Positions 11,515 to 22,338 of a stretch of DNA of 64,000 nucleotides are shown here, one piece after another. The DNA is from Deroplatys truncata (taxonomy: Eukaryota > Arthropoda > Insecta > Mantodea > Mantidae). The notes under the pieces were generated by a model, which saw nothing but the letters and a program-made list of their open reading frames with translations, was not told where the DNA came from and did not search any database. Every line of letters starts with the position of its first letter. The stretch's first letter is position 1. The stretch lies in contig CM060977.1 of NCBI GenBank assembly GCA_030765065.1, positions 97,543,795 to 97,607,794 on the forward strand, given 5' to 3'. The position numbers and the translations under genes were made by a program.

Positions 11515-12442
11515 AGGTGTATCATAATTAATAGCGGAAACTGAAACGTATGAAATTATGCGTTAATAGAAGCAAAAATATTCCATTAAACACGGGTCCG
11601 CAAACAAGCCGTGTGTGAGATTTATTATTGCGAATGTGTGGTTATGAGCCGCCACTGACGTGAATTGCTTGAGGGTGTCCCCCATGAGCAATGGCGGGGT
11701 ATATAGTACATCCATGATGGAGAAACGGCACGTTTTGCTGCTACTGTAAGAAAATATCTAACGGGGAGATATGGTCCAGGATGGATCGGTCGAGGAGGGC
11801 CTGCACTTTGGCCACCACTATCACCTGATCTCAATCCTTTGGATTTTTCTGAATGTGGTCACCTCAAAAACATAATGTGCAGCACTCCCGTCGATACCGT
11901 TGAAGTACTGGAGCAGATAATTGTACGTGCTTGTCAAGAATTCAGAGATGATATGGGGGTGAATTCGAAACTCACTGAAGAGACGAGTGCAGTATTGCAT
12001 TAGATGAACTCCTCCTTTAAAATAAAATGTTAATTTTGGAGGTTAATGATGAAATTTCTTTCCTTTGAAGTTTTAAAAGTTTGTTCCTATTTTTGGTTTA
12101 CAATACCAATGTTTTGTTGTAAACTATTAAAACACTTAATGTTAATAATAGTGTACAGTATTAATAACATGCAACATACTAAAGTAGAGTTGTATTCCTT
12201 GTCAAGTCAAGCTATGAGTGAATTTTGAGGCAACTTAGAATAACAGTTATTTATTAATCGAAAAGTCTACTTTTCAAATACATTTGTACTAATTAGGATG
12301 ATGTTGATTAATGAAGTCAGTGACGGCTTGTTATCATACATTTGCAATTATCTCGCACATGGCTCTTTTGCGGATCCATGTTTATTGAAACGTATTTGCT
12401 TCTACTATCGTTTGCGCCTTTAAATTATGACACACCGTGTAG
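11515..12442 (+). mobile_element. Deleted Tc1/mariner-like element with long inverted repeats
   Basis: The two ends are inverted copies of each other over roughly 100 bp. The left end (about 11515-11640) and the reverse complement of the right end (about 12340-12442) share 'ggtgt.tcataatt', 'tagaagcaaa', 'ttccattaaaca/ttcaataaaca' and 'gtccgcaaa..agcc.tgtg.gag'. Between them lies only the C-terminal part of a transposase (see 11690-12003), so the roughly 0.93-kb element is non-autonomous by internal deletion. Its ends could still be recognised if a complete relative exists elsewhere in the genome. Confidence 0.75.
11690..12003 (+). pseudogene. Tc1/mariner-like (DUF4817-type) transposase C-terminus
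   Basis: One plus-strand frame reads through motifs typical of the insect DUF4817-associated transposases: 'GWIGRGGPALWPPLSPDLNP' followed by 'LDF', then 'CGHLKN', 'TPVDTVEVLEQI' and 'ACQEFRDDMG'. The SPDLNPLD segment contains the third catalytic Asp. The first two catalytic positions and the DNA-binding domain are deleted. The frame ends at a stop near 12003, just inside the right inverted repeat. This is a non-functional relic. Confidence 0.75.
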
Positions 12443-12554
12443 AAGACTTTCCTTCTTAATTTGGTGAAACAGATAATTGTCAGATAAACTTCAAAAGAAG
12501 TGGTGTAATTCTAAACGTTAACTATGACAGCTGTTTCACTTCCTTAATTTCAAC

Positions 12555-13065
12555 GTGTAGAAATCCCATACCGAGAATTCACCGGAAATACATGCTTTGA
12601 AACTCGCTGAATCAAAAAAATAAAAAGTGTGTGTGTGCGTGTGTTTCTCTGTAAATAGTATCATTCAAGGCGAAAACTTGGCAAATTTAGCATTTAAGCT
12701 AGTGCCTTTCAAAGTTGCAAAACGAAAATTTTGAAGAAAATCTCCCACTTTGTTTATATAAAAAACGTTAAACATGTTTGATTTTCCCCAAAACTGATTT
12801 AGCGAACTTTATTAACATACTGTATGTATTTGCGCGTCAAATAAAATATCTATCTCCAATTTTTTCGGAATATCCTGCAAAGTTCTCTTCATTCTGGAGG
12901 AATCTCGTATAAGAATTAAACTATAAGGGATTCCCCAAAACATGCTATACAAATAATTTACATATGTTTAAAGAATATAATTTATTTTAAATAATTTTAT
13001 GGCGTGACCAATTTCCGAGATATGAATTACTAACTACGTTGGTTTGAATTTTTCAATATGCTGTA
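12555..13065 (+). repeat. Family A repeat, truncated
   Basis: Contains 'accgagaattcaccggaaatacatg', 'ctgaatcaaaaaaataaaaagtgtgtgtgtgcgtg', 'gaagaaaatctcccac', 'gcgcgtcaaataaaatatctatct', 'ttcattctggagga' and 'ccgagatatgaattac'. The 3' end is missing. Confidence 0.7.
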
Positions 13066-13109
13066 ATGTTTTAAAGCACATTCCCCTTTCTATTGCTGGC
13101 AATCGATGG

Positions 13110-13625
13110 AACGCTACCACCTAGGTAAAGCTAAAGTAAAACTACGCATCATAGAGGGGACCTCGAAATCGAAGTAGAGCACCACACGTATGCAGTGTGA
13201 CCATTTGTGCTTCGAACACGACCCCTTCGAGGGAGGGACCTGAAAGACGACCAGATTCGGGAAACGTGCGCAAGCTTGGAGGGGGTCCCTAATGATTCCA
13301 GATTGAAGCATCTGACCCCATTTAAGCCTGTTCTTGAGTCCTCCGGGTATCCCCTAACGGAAGTCGTTTACAAAGATCGGGTCCTTCAGCGTCCGACGGA
13401 CGCCAGAGAGAAATATTCACAAAGCGCACCGCCACCGTCCAGCTGCAACACACCGAATCGTCCTTCAAAGCCTGAAACAGATGCTGATGAAGGAAATGAT
13501 TGACAGGAAATTCGTGGTAGAAGAGTAACCACCCCAACATTCGCCTACCGACTAGGGGAATCCATGGCCACTGGGTGGTAGCCGGGAATCGAACTCGGGA
13601 CATCCCGAATGGGAACCTCGCACGT
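13110..13625 (-). repeat. tRNA-derived SINE (SINE-T family), minus strand
   Basis: On the minus strand the head is near 13620 ('gtgacgtgcgaggttcccattcgggatgtcccgagttcgattcccgg', with B-box GAGTTCGATTCCC), followed by 'tcggtaggcgaatgttggggtgg' and a long body. The same order of blocks occurs at 18094, 41523 and, reversed, at 60300-60775. The open frames here on both strands are shadows of the SINE. Confidence 0.7.
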
Positions 13626-13982
13626 CACTGCTGTCGGTGCATAGTCATAGTGACAGTATTTATTCAAATCCCGCATGTCTCTTCTATTTAAGGGAAATGC
13701 TTTCAACTAATTGGTGTTTGTGAAGACTAAGGGCTGCTCTGACGTAATATAGCAGGTAGGTATCCATCGTCATAGAGTTCGTTTGGTCCCGTCCTCTGTC
13801 CAGGTGTAAAGACAAATTATGGTAATGCGGACGATACATTAATCTGTTTCAGGCTTCATCTTCCGGAAATTTATTTATGTTCATGAAATGATGGGCTACA
13901 GCTTAGGCCAGACTGGATTAATACGGGTGTCTGCATTTCTAATTACTGCTTTTGAGACAGTACGCCCTTGTAGTGTGGAACT
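13626..13982. other. No recognised feature
   Basis: Spacer between a SINE and a LINE 3' end, with no structure seen. Confidence 0.4.
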
Positions 13983-14345
13983 AATAATAAATAAGAAGAC
14001 CTTTATTTACATAATTAGAATGTTTACACATGTTTCTGTTCCTAAAGCTTTATTTTTCTTTCCACTCATTCCCGTCTTCCATTCCTCCATCTCCTCCAGT
14101 CCTTTTGCTTTCATTCTCGTCTATATTTCTGCCCCTTCCTGTGAAAGCACTCTCAAACTTTTCTGGGTATTCTTTCCTTTGCCTTTCTTATGATATGTCC
14201 ATAGCAGCTTACTTGTTTATATCTTACATAATCTGCCATAGAATTTTTGAATGCAAATCTTTGTTAATAACAGTGTTTCCAACTTTATCTAATTTTGAAA
14301 TTCTTGATGATCTTCTTAAAAGATGCTATTCTATAGACAATAACT
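13983..14345 (-). mobile_element. LINE 3' end fragment, minus strand
   Basis: On the minus strand the sequence encodes the C-terminal tail common to many LINE reverse-transcriptase ORFs, with a frame containing 'CYGHIIRKAKERIPRKV'; the usual form is a 'WYGH..RM' then 'R.P.KVL.W' motif followed by a basic region. It ends in AATAAAGG and an (ATT)n-like tail at 13983-14000. A related fragment lies at 42869-43222. Stops and lack of the rest of the ORF show a dead 5'-truncated copy. Confidence 0.55.
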
Positions 14346-14405
14346 TCGAAATTATATCGGCAATGAGTTTCCAAATTTCAGTTTCAAATGTGTTGGTACT
14401 TTTCG

Positions 14406-14406
<1 letters not shown>

Positions 14407-14446
<40 letters not shown>
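14407..14446. repeat. (TA)n microsatellite
   Basis: About 20 uninterrupted TA dinucleotides. It lies inside a 148-codon open frame (14030-14476) that is therefore not credible as a gene. Confidence 0.95.
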
Positions 14447-14447
<1 letters not shown>

Positions 14448-14696
14448 TTGCAATTTTAGTTTCTTTTGTTATATAGGTATTTCTGTCTCAAAAATTACTA
14501 TTTAACATGTCTGTTGCTTCACTATCTTTGTTAATTTTGTTGTTTATGTCACTCTTTTCTTCGTCGATTCTAACTTGAAGGTTTTAAAGTTCTTCACAAT
14601 CTTCTATCAAACCTTTTGATCTTCCACAATTACATTTTCAATCTCTGTTCCGCAACCCAAATAACATTTCTTATCTAATTTTTTTTAAACATAATT
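14447..14696. other. No recognised feature
   Basis: T-rich spacer with no recognisable structure. Confidence 0.4.
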
Positions 14697-15335
14697 TTAG
14701 TTTCTCTACCACGTAAGTAGCTGGAGAACGTATTGCATTTTACCCAAAATTTAATACCGAGATTTCACAGGAAATACGTATTTTGAGGTGCCCTGAATGC
14801 TCAAAGAAATAGAGAAAGGTCTGTGTGTCGGATAAATATCAAACTTAGTATTTCAGTTCGGTATTTTCCAAAGATGTGACACGAACATCAAGAAAAATCC
14901 CACACCCGCAACTACCCTTTACATGAACAGTTTTTGGAAGTCTTCTATTTTCTCAAAAATGGCTGGAACGACTTGTTTAAAAAACCATATATTAATGATA
15001 TTTACATTACAAATGAAATGCATAGCTTGACTTTTCTGGGAATAGATTGTGAAGTCCTCTTCATTCGGAAGGAATTTTCTAAGGCTTGTATAATTGGCAA
15101 ACCTTAAGCGATAGATGAAAATATACTGGACCAAAATATGTGGAACTCCTTAAAACACAGAATTTATTTCAAATAACTTTCTTGGGGTATAAACCATTTT
15201 GAGATCCGTTATTAATGGTTCGAATTCTTCAATACCTAGTCATTCTTGTACAGTCCTGTCAACATTGTAGGAATTGCAAGTAAAGAATATGGTATTTTAA
15301 GGCCAACATACAGCACCAGTTCTAAACCATTTGAC
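14697..15335 (+). repeat. Family A repeat, 3' truncated
   Basis: Starts near 'tagtttctctaccacgtaagtag' and continues with 'accgagatttcacaggaaatacg', 'tgaggtgccctgaatgc', 'ggtctgtgtgtcgg', 'cccacacccgcaactaccctttacatgaac', 'tgaagtcctcttcattcggaagg' and 'ttgagatccgttattaatgg'. A GAA-tailed SINE follows directly. Confidence 0.75.
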
Positions 15336-15496
15336 TATAGCAGCAGCAATGCATGCTTGTCTGACAAAAGAAACGGTTGCTTTTGTAGATGTTTGCTGAT
15401 CTGTGCAATTATTGCACCGTAGCAGCAACAGCCTAATCCATGAAGTAGAGGTGGTGACGAAGAAGAAGAAGAAGAAGAAGAAGAAGAAGAAGAAGA
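15336..15496 (+). repeat. Short SINE (SINE-G) with (GAA)n tail
   Basis: Ends in 'ggtggtgacgaagaagaag...' with about 12 GAA units (15459-15494). Two other copies at 17930-18070 and 35395-35545 end in the same 'ggtatggyggygaagaagaa'. The common 3' end with a GAA tail suggests a short retroposon, but the 5' ends do not align well by eye. Confidence 0.45.
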
Positions 15497-16122
15497 TTGA
15501 GAAACCGGGAGGGGTTTCCGTTCTTGTGCACGCTGCCTACTTCTGCTATAGTGTGTAACTTCTGCCATTGAGTGCTACCGCATGTTGGCGTAAAATTATA
15601 ATGATATTGGAAACAGTGTGCCGGAAAAAATTCGCGCGCTAGTGCACTTCTTCAACTGCGTACGACGAATACGTATTTAACCCAAAAAGCTAATTGCGTC
15701 ATACCACTTGCATATGCGCAGAAGCTCCTTAAAACGTTTTTAAGTCAAATGGGCTAGGGATGCCAAAGTTCATCGAGTTTAGAGGAGTAATGCGGTAGAT
15801 TTAAATGACGTAGGTTCTAAATTACCACATACTTTACGCTTAATATCATTAAAACATAACCAGTAAATTCGCAAAGTGTCAAAACTTAAGGTTTTCACGT
15901 GCTCTTATGCAGCAGCCAGTACTGACTATAACTGTCGCTTTAGCCTATTGTATTCATCTTATACCTAGAACGAAATGTGTAGCAGTGTATGAAAGTTTTA
16001 TCTTGATTAAAGGGAGAATAAATGACGAAATTGACAAAACCTGAAATTTTTAGTACCTTGTTGTTCTAATAATTGAATTTTCTGTTAAACCTGAAGTATA
16101 TTGAGCTATGGCTTGAGCTATG
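15497..16122. other. No recognised feature
   Basis: Mostly unassigned. The part near 15930-16015 ('gtcgctttagcc', 'cttatacctagaacgaa') weakly recalls the 3' third of family A. Confidence 0.35.
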
Positions 16123-16926
16123 TGAGGCAGTATTTGTAACAGTTGAATAACTTTAAATTAAATTTTATAATATGTAATTTCAATAACAGCCCGCCTTGAA
16201 GCAATATGTATGTAATAATTTGTAAAAAATCTATGTAACAGTCATTGCATATGCTTATATTATTGTAAACATGTTTAATAATGTTATGTGAATGCATTAC
16301 GTAGTCTAATAGTGTAAGAGCTGTGAGAATAATAAGTTTAAAGTTGCTAACAATGAGGTAACAATGAAGTAACTTTGAAGCAATAATGAGATTGAGAGTG
16401 TAAATGTTACTAGTCATTATTAGAGTAACGATAATGTAAACCTTGTGACAGTTTAAAAATAGCCAATCAACAGCTAGAAAAAGCTTTAGTAAAATGCAGG
16501 TATTCTATTGGCCTATGATTAGCCAATCAGAGACTTGAAATACATAAGCTTACGGGTTTTGGACGGTTGAAATATGTTTAGTGGCCTGTAGACCTTGGTA
16601 GTGACCGGATGGAAGATGTGTTCTCTAAAGAAATATTACGTATTGTTGTGAATCGTAAAATAAGTATACGCAATAACAAAGTGCAAGTCTTAAAGAATCT
16701 CACAGCTCTTAATATCAGTGTAGTGCTATTTAATTTGTGCCAAGAATTATAAAAAAGAAGTGAATTTAAACTTAAAATCTGTGTAAGCCTACATTCTTGT
16801 CCTACCACGCCCTGTCTAAGAGATACGCGACTCTAAAACAATACTGAAGCAGCCGAGGCAAACAAACATAAATACTACCTATAGAAACAGTTTAATAACA
16901 AAGTTAATAAAATATTTTAAAACTTG
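16123..16926 (+). mobile_element. LTR-B retrotransposon LTR, 3' truncated
   Basis: Begins TGAGGCAGTATTTG, then 'cagcccgccttgaagcaatatg', 'agctgtgagaat', 'gctaacaatgaggtaac', two 'agccaatca' boxes, 'tctcacagctct', 'ctgaagcagccgaggcaaac' and 'aaaacttgg', where similarity stops. The terminal direct repeats and a primer binding site are lost. Confidence 0.7.
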
Positions 16927-16930
16927 GAGG

Positions 16931-17437
16931 TTAACAACAAAAATAAACCTTCAAACAAATCAGCTTCTCATACGTAGTACCATATTGCGTAATAAACAAT
17001 CCACTTAAAAATTGACGTTCGTACATGGAGCTGATTAAATAAATAAACACCAAGACAATAACTACTTCAAGTTGGCTTCCAAAGCGTGAGGCTAATAATT
17101 TACGTAACAATAAATTACGTAAATAAATTAAGTAAACAAAACACCTTCTCATATGAAATTGAATATCGCCTACCATTTGAAGAGATGTAGCGGAATAAGG
17201 GGTAGTGATATAACGCAGCATAAACACCAGAAGCGTTATCGAGATATAAGCAGAATATTCTGGAAGTTTCCCCATCTCGCCGTCTCTCGAATATTTTAGA
17301 ACTCTTTGGAAAATTCCAGCGGTTGTATAAGCGAGCACTAGCAGCTGAGACAATGAGTGCGTTTCTCTTGCGGCATCAGGGGAAGTTCTACCAATGCGTT
17401 TGTGACGTACAGTGAGTGCTGCTACTGCGAGAGTTTA
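16931..17437 (-). CDS. Hydrophobic ORF of unknown function, no clear start
   Basis: A minus-strand frame stays open from a stop near 17437 to 16931, about 165 codons; no early ATG is present (the first start-like codon is TTG at 17353). The encoded sequence has two hydrophobic stretches, around 'SITLLVFMLRY' and 'VVIVLVFIYLI', that could be membrane segments, with basic residues between. I do not recognise a family. It abuts the broken end of an LTR-B copy and does not resemble the gag or pol motifs seen elsewhere. It could be an exon of an unknown gene or a chance frame. Confidence 0.2.
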
Positions 17438-17929
17438 AAGAAGTCTTGTATTTTACATTCCAGCGAGGGAACCATCTAAAGAAGAGCTGCTTCTTGCGTA
17501 TTTCATTAGTCAACATATTTTACCAGTAGGGACATTATATTTTAACCATGGCTTTAAAAACATTCCATCAGTCGTTTTGTACTCGGAATTCCGTACCATT
17601 TCAAGGAAAACAAGTCTTAGCTCCTGCATAGTTTGGAGTTAAGTCGTAAACCTTAGCAGCCATACTTCGGGAAGACTTGTTTCACCAATAATTGGTACTA
17701 CTGTTAGGTATATAGGATCTTCTATGTGCTCAAGTCATGTGGTTTCTTCCTTTGCAAACTTACGAGAATTTGTGTTCTCCATGTTTGTTTGAAGAGTTTA
17801 TCCTTCGAATGGCTAAATGAAATTTTAGGATAATAAGAATGTCAGGTTTTTATGGAACCTTTTTGGTATTATAAAATGTTTTGTTATTTAAAAAATAATA
17901 CTATGATTAAAAAAATATCATAACTACTT
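17438..17929. other. No recognised feature
   Basis: About 490 bp of unassigned sequence. Confidence 0.4.
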
Positions 17930-18075
17930 CTACTGATTCCTTCTCGTTGTAGGACTTAGAAGCAAATGTCTTGTATCAGTACTCTGTCGAGGAGCAAGTG
18001 AACTCAAAATCATAGCATATCCTGGATGGGAGAATAACCCAATGTCTGGTATGGCGGTGAAGAAGAAAATTAAAT
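17930..18075 (+). repeat. SINE-G copy with GAA end
   Basis: Aligns with 35395-35545 over 'gtcgaggagcaagtgaactc', 'atagcatat', 'gcccaa/acccaa' and 'gtctggtatggcggtgaagaagaaa'. Like that copy it sits immediately 5' of a SINE-T element on the same strand. Confidence 0.6.
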
Positions 18076-18093
18076 TAACATAGATATAAAAAG

Positions 18094-18640
18094 CCGAGCG
18101 AGGTGGCGCCGCGGTAACGTGTGCGACACGCATTCAGAACGTCCCGGGTGCGATTACTGGTGACCATCCACTTTTTCCGTGGTTTTCCCTGGTCGGCAAG
18201 GCGAATACTGGGTATTGTTTAACTTGGAACCTTTCTCCCTCATTTCCTCTTCCTTTTTAGCATTACAGGTTGAGTTCGGGGCTGGGTGTCGGTTGGTGGC
18301 GTACGGATGGCGCATGGGTTGTGCTTTGGAGCTCCTTCTCTGACCCCTCATATGACATCCGTTTGAGCCTCCACTACAGGATCGACCTTTCCCTGGTCTC
18401 CGCTGGAGGGGAGCATGTGAACCAACCGCGGTGGCTTAGGAGGGTCGCGCCGAGGGCTCTCCGACCGGGTGGTCAAGTCTGTAACTATTAGGGAACTCAG
18501 CGTGTCTCTGTCGTCTGCGTCGGCCGGTCCTGCAGCCCATACGTATCCTGCGGTTCCTTCATTTTACTCGTTCCTCCCGGGGGTGTATACACAAAGGATC
18601 CCTTGTGAGTAAGGTGCTCTGTGTCCCCTCCGTCCGCTGA
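18094..18640 (+). repeat. tRNA-derived SINE (SINE-T family)
   Basis: The head 'gccgagcgaggtggcgccgc' is followed by 'ggtaacgtgtgcgacacgcattc', a B-box-like GGTGCGATTAC, 'ccgtggttttccctggtcgg' and 'ggcgaatactggg'. A roughly 400-bp body follows. Same-family copies occur at 21734, 35585, 41523 and 58335 (plus) and at 7085, 13625, 21010, 28925, 36225 and 60775 (minus heads). The A and B boxes are diverged, so transcription is doubtful. Confidence 0.75.
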
Positions 18641-18649
18641 TCCTAATCC

Positions 18650-18775
18650 TAAGACAATTCGCAGATCAAATTACCAACAAATCTTTCTACTAGCGACCGA
18701 GAAATTTAACGCTTGGTTAAATTGGTCGGTTCCGGGATACAGATGTTACCTCCTCAGCCATCCTGCTGGGTAGAA
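18650..18775 (-). repeat. SINE-T head fragment, minus strand
   Basis: The minus strand shows 'atggctgaggaggtaaca', 'cgtta' and 'ggtcgctag', resembling the heads at 35585 and 36225. It is degraded and its assignment is tentative. Confidence 0.35.
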
Positions 18776-19654
18776 TTATCTTAACTTTCTTAATAAGAAA
18801 CTAAGCATATACAAGTAAATATGTGTACTTAGGAGACATTCATCCATCTCCTATAAAATGGGTAATTTCTTTAGGAAATTTAATGTTAGCGGAGTACAGC
18901 TTTTAGTCTCCCTTAACAAGAATTAGACACACAATAAGATTTTGTATAACAGTAGAGAAAGTCATGTGATATGCAACACAATAGATTTATTATTTTCTCT
19001 GTGTTTTCCTTATCTTCTTGTATACTACTGTCATGTTACCTTTCCCACTCAGCATCATTCTGCAACGAATTTTCAACCAATGAACCAACTGACATGTCCA
19101 TAATGCATCTGTATATATAGCCGCGAAATTGCTGCTCTTCCCCTGTGTCTGTACGTTTTACGGCGAGTTATACTCCTAGTTCTTTTCTCCTTGCAAAAGC
19201 AAGTTTGTTTTCCTTTCAGATGTCCCTTGCTCTTAAAGCACATCCTGGTTTTTCTCGCTGCTTTATTTGTTACCTTCTTTATACTGGATGGCATTCCGCC
19301 ACAGAGTTCTCTAGATGTATGTGGGGAGAATAAAGCATTAAAATTTATAGCACGATTTATCAGCGCAGCAGTAAAGCCACAATTTTACTCCCAAGAGAAC
19401 TTGAGACATGCATACTGAGGTTTTAACCATTGTCCAGAGGCTTGTTTCGCCAGTGTCCGTTTGTATCCGGTTCCAAAAGAAACACATATCTGGCTTTCTA
19501 GGACAAATTTATAAAATAGTAGGTTGTAGGGAGTAAGAGAAACAACAGAAATTAACCTGGTAGCTTATGGTCATGCTGCTGCTTACCCAGTTTGTAGGAA
19601 TGATGATTATTCAGAATTTAATTTACCAATGAAAATGTTATAAAAATTCTGATT
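18776..19654. other. Mostly unassigned; short family A 3' end at 18950-19010
   Basis: The piece 'cagtagagaaagtcatgtgatatgcaacacaatagattt' near 18950 equals the family A 3' end. The rest has overlapping 62- to 75-codon frames without recognisable motifs. Confidence 0.4.
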
Positions 19655-20600
19655 TGTTACATTCACATGACTTTCTCTACTTTTGTACAACCTACTTTTA
19701 CAAACTCTTATTCTCCATCTATTTCATAATAATCGAGATAAACATTTGCAGAAACGATCTTTTGACATGCAAAGAGAATTACATTTTACACATAGCGACC
19801 AGTTCTAAAAATATATGACTATCGCTTAAGGCGTACTATGTTCCCCTTGTTTTGTAATTGCAAGGGCAATATAGAAATGCAGTAGCCTTTAAGCATCGAC
19901 ATACATCTTAATAGCTGGTTGCTAGGTGCAGCACCTTTCTCATTGCCACAGATTAATACTCTTTGCATATCCAAGAAAAAAATGAATAACGAATTACCAT
20001 TTGAGAAAAGTAAGTATTGAAAAATTTAAAGGAATAACAAGCAATATCTCGAAAATGGTTCACTCAACAAAAAGAAGTACGTGTCATAAATTGTGTATTT
20101 TAACGCGATCTACATTTTTGGATAGTAAAATTTTGTCTATCGCTTATGGTTTACCAGTTATGCAAAAGTCGTTCACAATGAAGTATACTTTTGGAGACAT
20201 TCCCAGAAAATTCAAGATATACATTGTATTTGTCATGAAAATATCTTAAACATGTGATATTTTAATCAAAATCGAGAGAGCCATTTATGAGAAAATTAAA
20301 ATTTTCGAAAAATGTTCCATGTAAAGGGTAATCTGGGGTGGGGAGATTTTCTTGAAAACCTTCTTGAACCTAAATACCAAGTTTGGTGTTTATCCGACTG
20401 TTCGTTTCTGAGTTATGCTGTTCACAGGCACACAGACACAGACACACACACACACACACACACACACATTCGGACATGTTTCCAAAATTTTTTTTTTTTT
20501 TGGATTCAGGGGGTCTCAAAACATATAATCGGTATCGAATATTTGGGTGGAATACAATACTTCCCCTACTTACTATACATAGTAGAGAAAGTACTATTAG
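19655..20600 (-). repeat. Family A repeat, full length, minus strand
   Basis: One of the best copies. It runs from 'ttgttacattcacatgactt' at about 19655 to 'acttcccctacttactatac' and 'atagtagagaaagta' near 20590. It contains the (CA)n tract at 20441-20468 and a T13 run. Its length of about 945 bp defines the family size when read against 31805-32725. Confidence 0.85.
20441..20468. repeat. (CA)n microsatellite inside family A
   Basis: About 14 CA units at the place where all family A copies have a short GT/CA-rich tract, so this tract expanded from a resident seed. Confidence 0.9.
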
Positions 20601-20689
20601 ACACAGTACAATGCAGCACAGACATATTATTATTTTCCGGCATTTGTCAGCTGTCTCAGTCAACATAGGCTTGAATTTTCTTTCGACAG

Positions 20690-21015
20690 TTGTGTTCTTT
20701 GATGATGGGAATCAAGGTATATCCCGGCAACCAGCCGAGAGACGGAGAAAGTTCCACAAATAGCAACCTTTTCCCTGCTAGATCGCCCCAGAATACCATC
20801 GCTGACACTTCCAAACAGATAACGGGGTGGATGAATGAAACTATGAATGGAAGGGAATGGAGGGACAGGAAATTTAGGGGCTGAAAGAAACAACTACAGC
20901 ATTCGCCTAACGACCTGGGAAAACCACGGGAAAAACTCACGGTTTAGAGTAGACAGTCGCGGGATTCGAACCCGGGACCGCCTGAATGCTACTGTGGCGC
21001 CACTTTGCTCTGTAA
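20690..21015 (-). repeat. tRNA-derived SINE (SINE-T family), minus strand
   Basis: The minus strand head at about 21010 reads 'agtggcgccacagtagcattcagg', then the B-box GGGTTCGAATCCC, then 'ccgtggttttcccaggtcgt' and 'taggcgaatgctg'. The T-loop half is well conserved. The body runs to about 20700. Confidence 0.75.
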
Positions 21016-21733
21016 TAAAATCGTTTGTGAAGTTATCAGTAGGAGGGTGATTTTTTAACCGGTTCTTTGTTGGCAAATCAGTTTTCATCGAGATTTTCTT
21101 TCACTTGCCGAAAACTTCGAAACTTGTTGAATACCTCTTTACTGGTGCATCTAATTTTTAAGAATGTGTCCTTATATTGTTTTTTTTAGTGCAAACTCAA
21201 AACTATTGACACTGCGTGCGCGAACCTGCCAGGAAGCACTTCTCGGCCCGACACCTGGGTGGGGCCTTCAAACAATAGCTAGTGTGGCATAATAATACAT
21301 TATGTGCCGCTTAGATGTTTCGCATTCGTTTCGGCAGGTTATAGCAGGTTCCTACTCTAGAAAGTTCCGTTTATATGTAAATGGGCTGCTGTTGCTCAGA
21401 CAGACAGTTCTATTAGTCCAGAAGTGACGAAGTGAATAGCGGGCACAGTTTAGTTACGAGTTCAGTTAGCAGTTCAGTTGTGATTTGATTCGGCGGATAA
21501 GTTGTGTTGTGTTCCGAGTGGGTACCAAAATTCACTTAAGTGGAACATTTGTGTTATGCTGCGTTCCTAGTGGATAAACAAAAAGTGTTTCGTAGTAAGC
21601 AGTTTTCTCATTGGTTACAATATATTAAAATGGGATGAGGACCTAAGGATAAAGTAGGAAAATTGTGTAAAAGCTGATATTTTCCAATTCTGTTGTATTT
21701 AATTTATTTAAGTTCACACTAACATCTAAGTCA
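21016..21733. other. No recognised feature
   Basis: About 720 bp. 'gcaggttatagcaggttcc' and other local repeats are seen, but no gene or known element. Confidence 0.4.
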
Positions 21734-22338
21734 TGGACGAGTGAGATGGCTCCGCGTTAACGTCTGAGGCTCGCATTCGGGAGGTCCTGGGTTCGATTCA
21801 TAGGACCGGCCATTCTGACCATGGGTTTTTCCTGGTTTTCCCTGGTTGAAGTTGGAGTTGAATGTTGTTGTCATTTCTCTGCTACTACGAAGTTCCTTTC
21901 CCTAATTTCCCATCATTTCTCTTCCCCTTTCATATTTCAGTTAGGCTTAGGGCTGTGCACTGTTAGTCGGTGTCGGACAGATGGCGCAAATGCTTGCTCG
22001 TTGGAAAGCTCTTCTCAACCCTGCACAATGGCAGTCTTCTCTGAGCCTCCCTAGATGGGTTGAGTTCTCTGTGGTTCCGCCACATGGCAGTCTTCTTTAG
22101 ACTGTGGGTTTAGTTCTCTCATTTCCGCCTATGGAAAGCCTTCTCTGAGCATCCCGCCCGTATGACCGCGCCCTCGAACTTGGAATTATTAAGTACCTCT
22201 GCGCGTCACTTACGGCCAGCCAGCCTGCCTGCTGGAATTCCTTCACCTCATCCGTTCCTCCAGAGGATAGTAGGCACAAAAGTTCGCGTTGGGTCGAGGT
22301 GTCCGAAGTGCCCCCTCGTTCCCTGGTCAACTACTAGG
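21734..22338 (+). repeat. tRNA-derived SINE (SINE-T family)
   Basis: The head 'gacgagtgagatggctccgc' is followed by 'gttaacgtctgaggctcgcattcgggaggtcc' and a B-box GGTTCGATTCA. The body contains 'ttttcctggttttccctggttg'. The 3' part is broken by the hAT-like element at 22339. Confidence 0.75.

Noticed and set aside
14030..14476. 148-codon open frame on the plus strand.
   Set aside because: It crosses a (TA)n tract translated as Ile-Tyr repeats and overlaps a LINE 3' end whose coding strand is the other one.
20312..20763. Frames of 118 and 126 codons with His-Thr runs.
   Set aside because: They lie in a family A repeat and read through its (CA)n tract. They are kept only as a low-weight finding about a shared reverse-strand frame.
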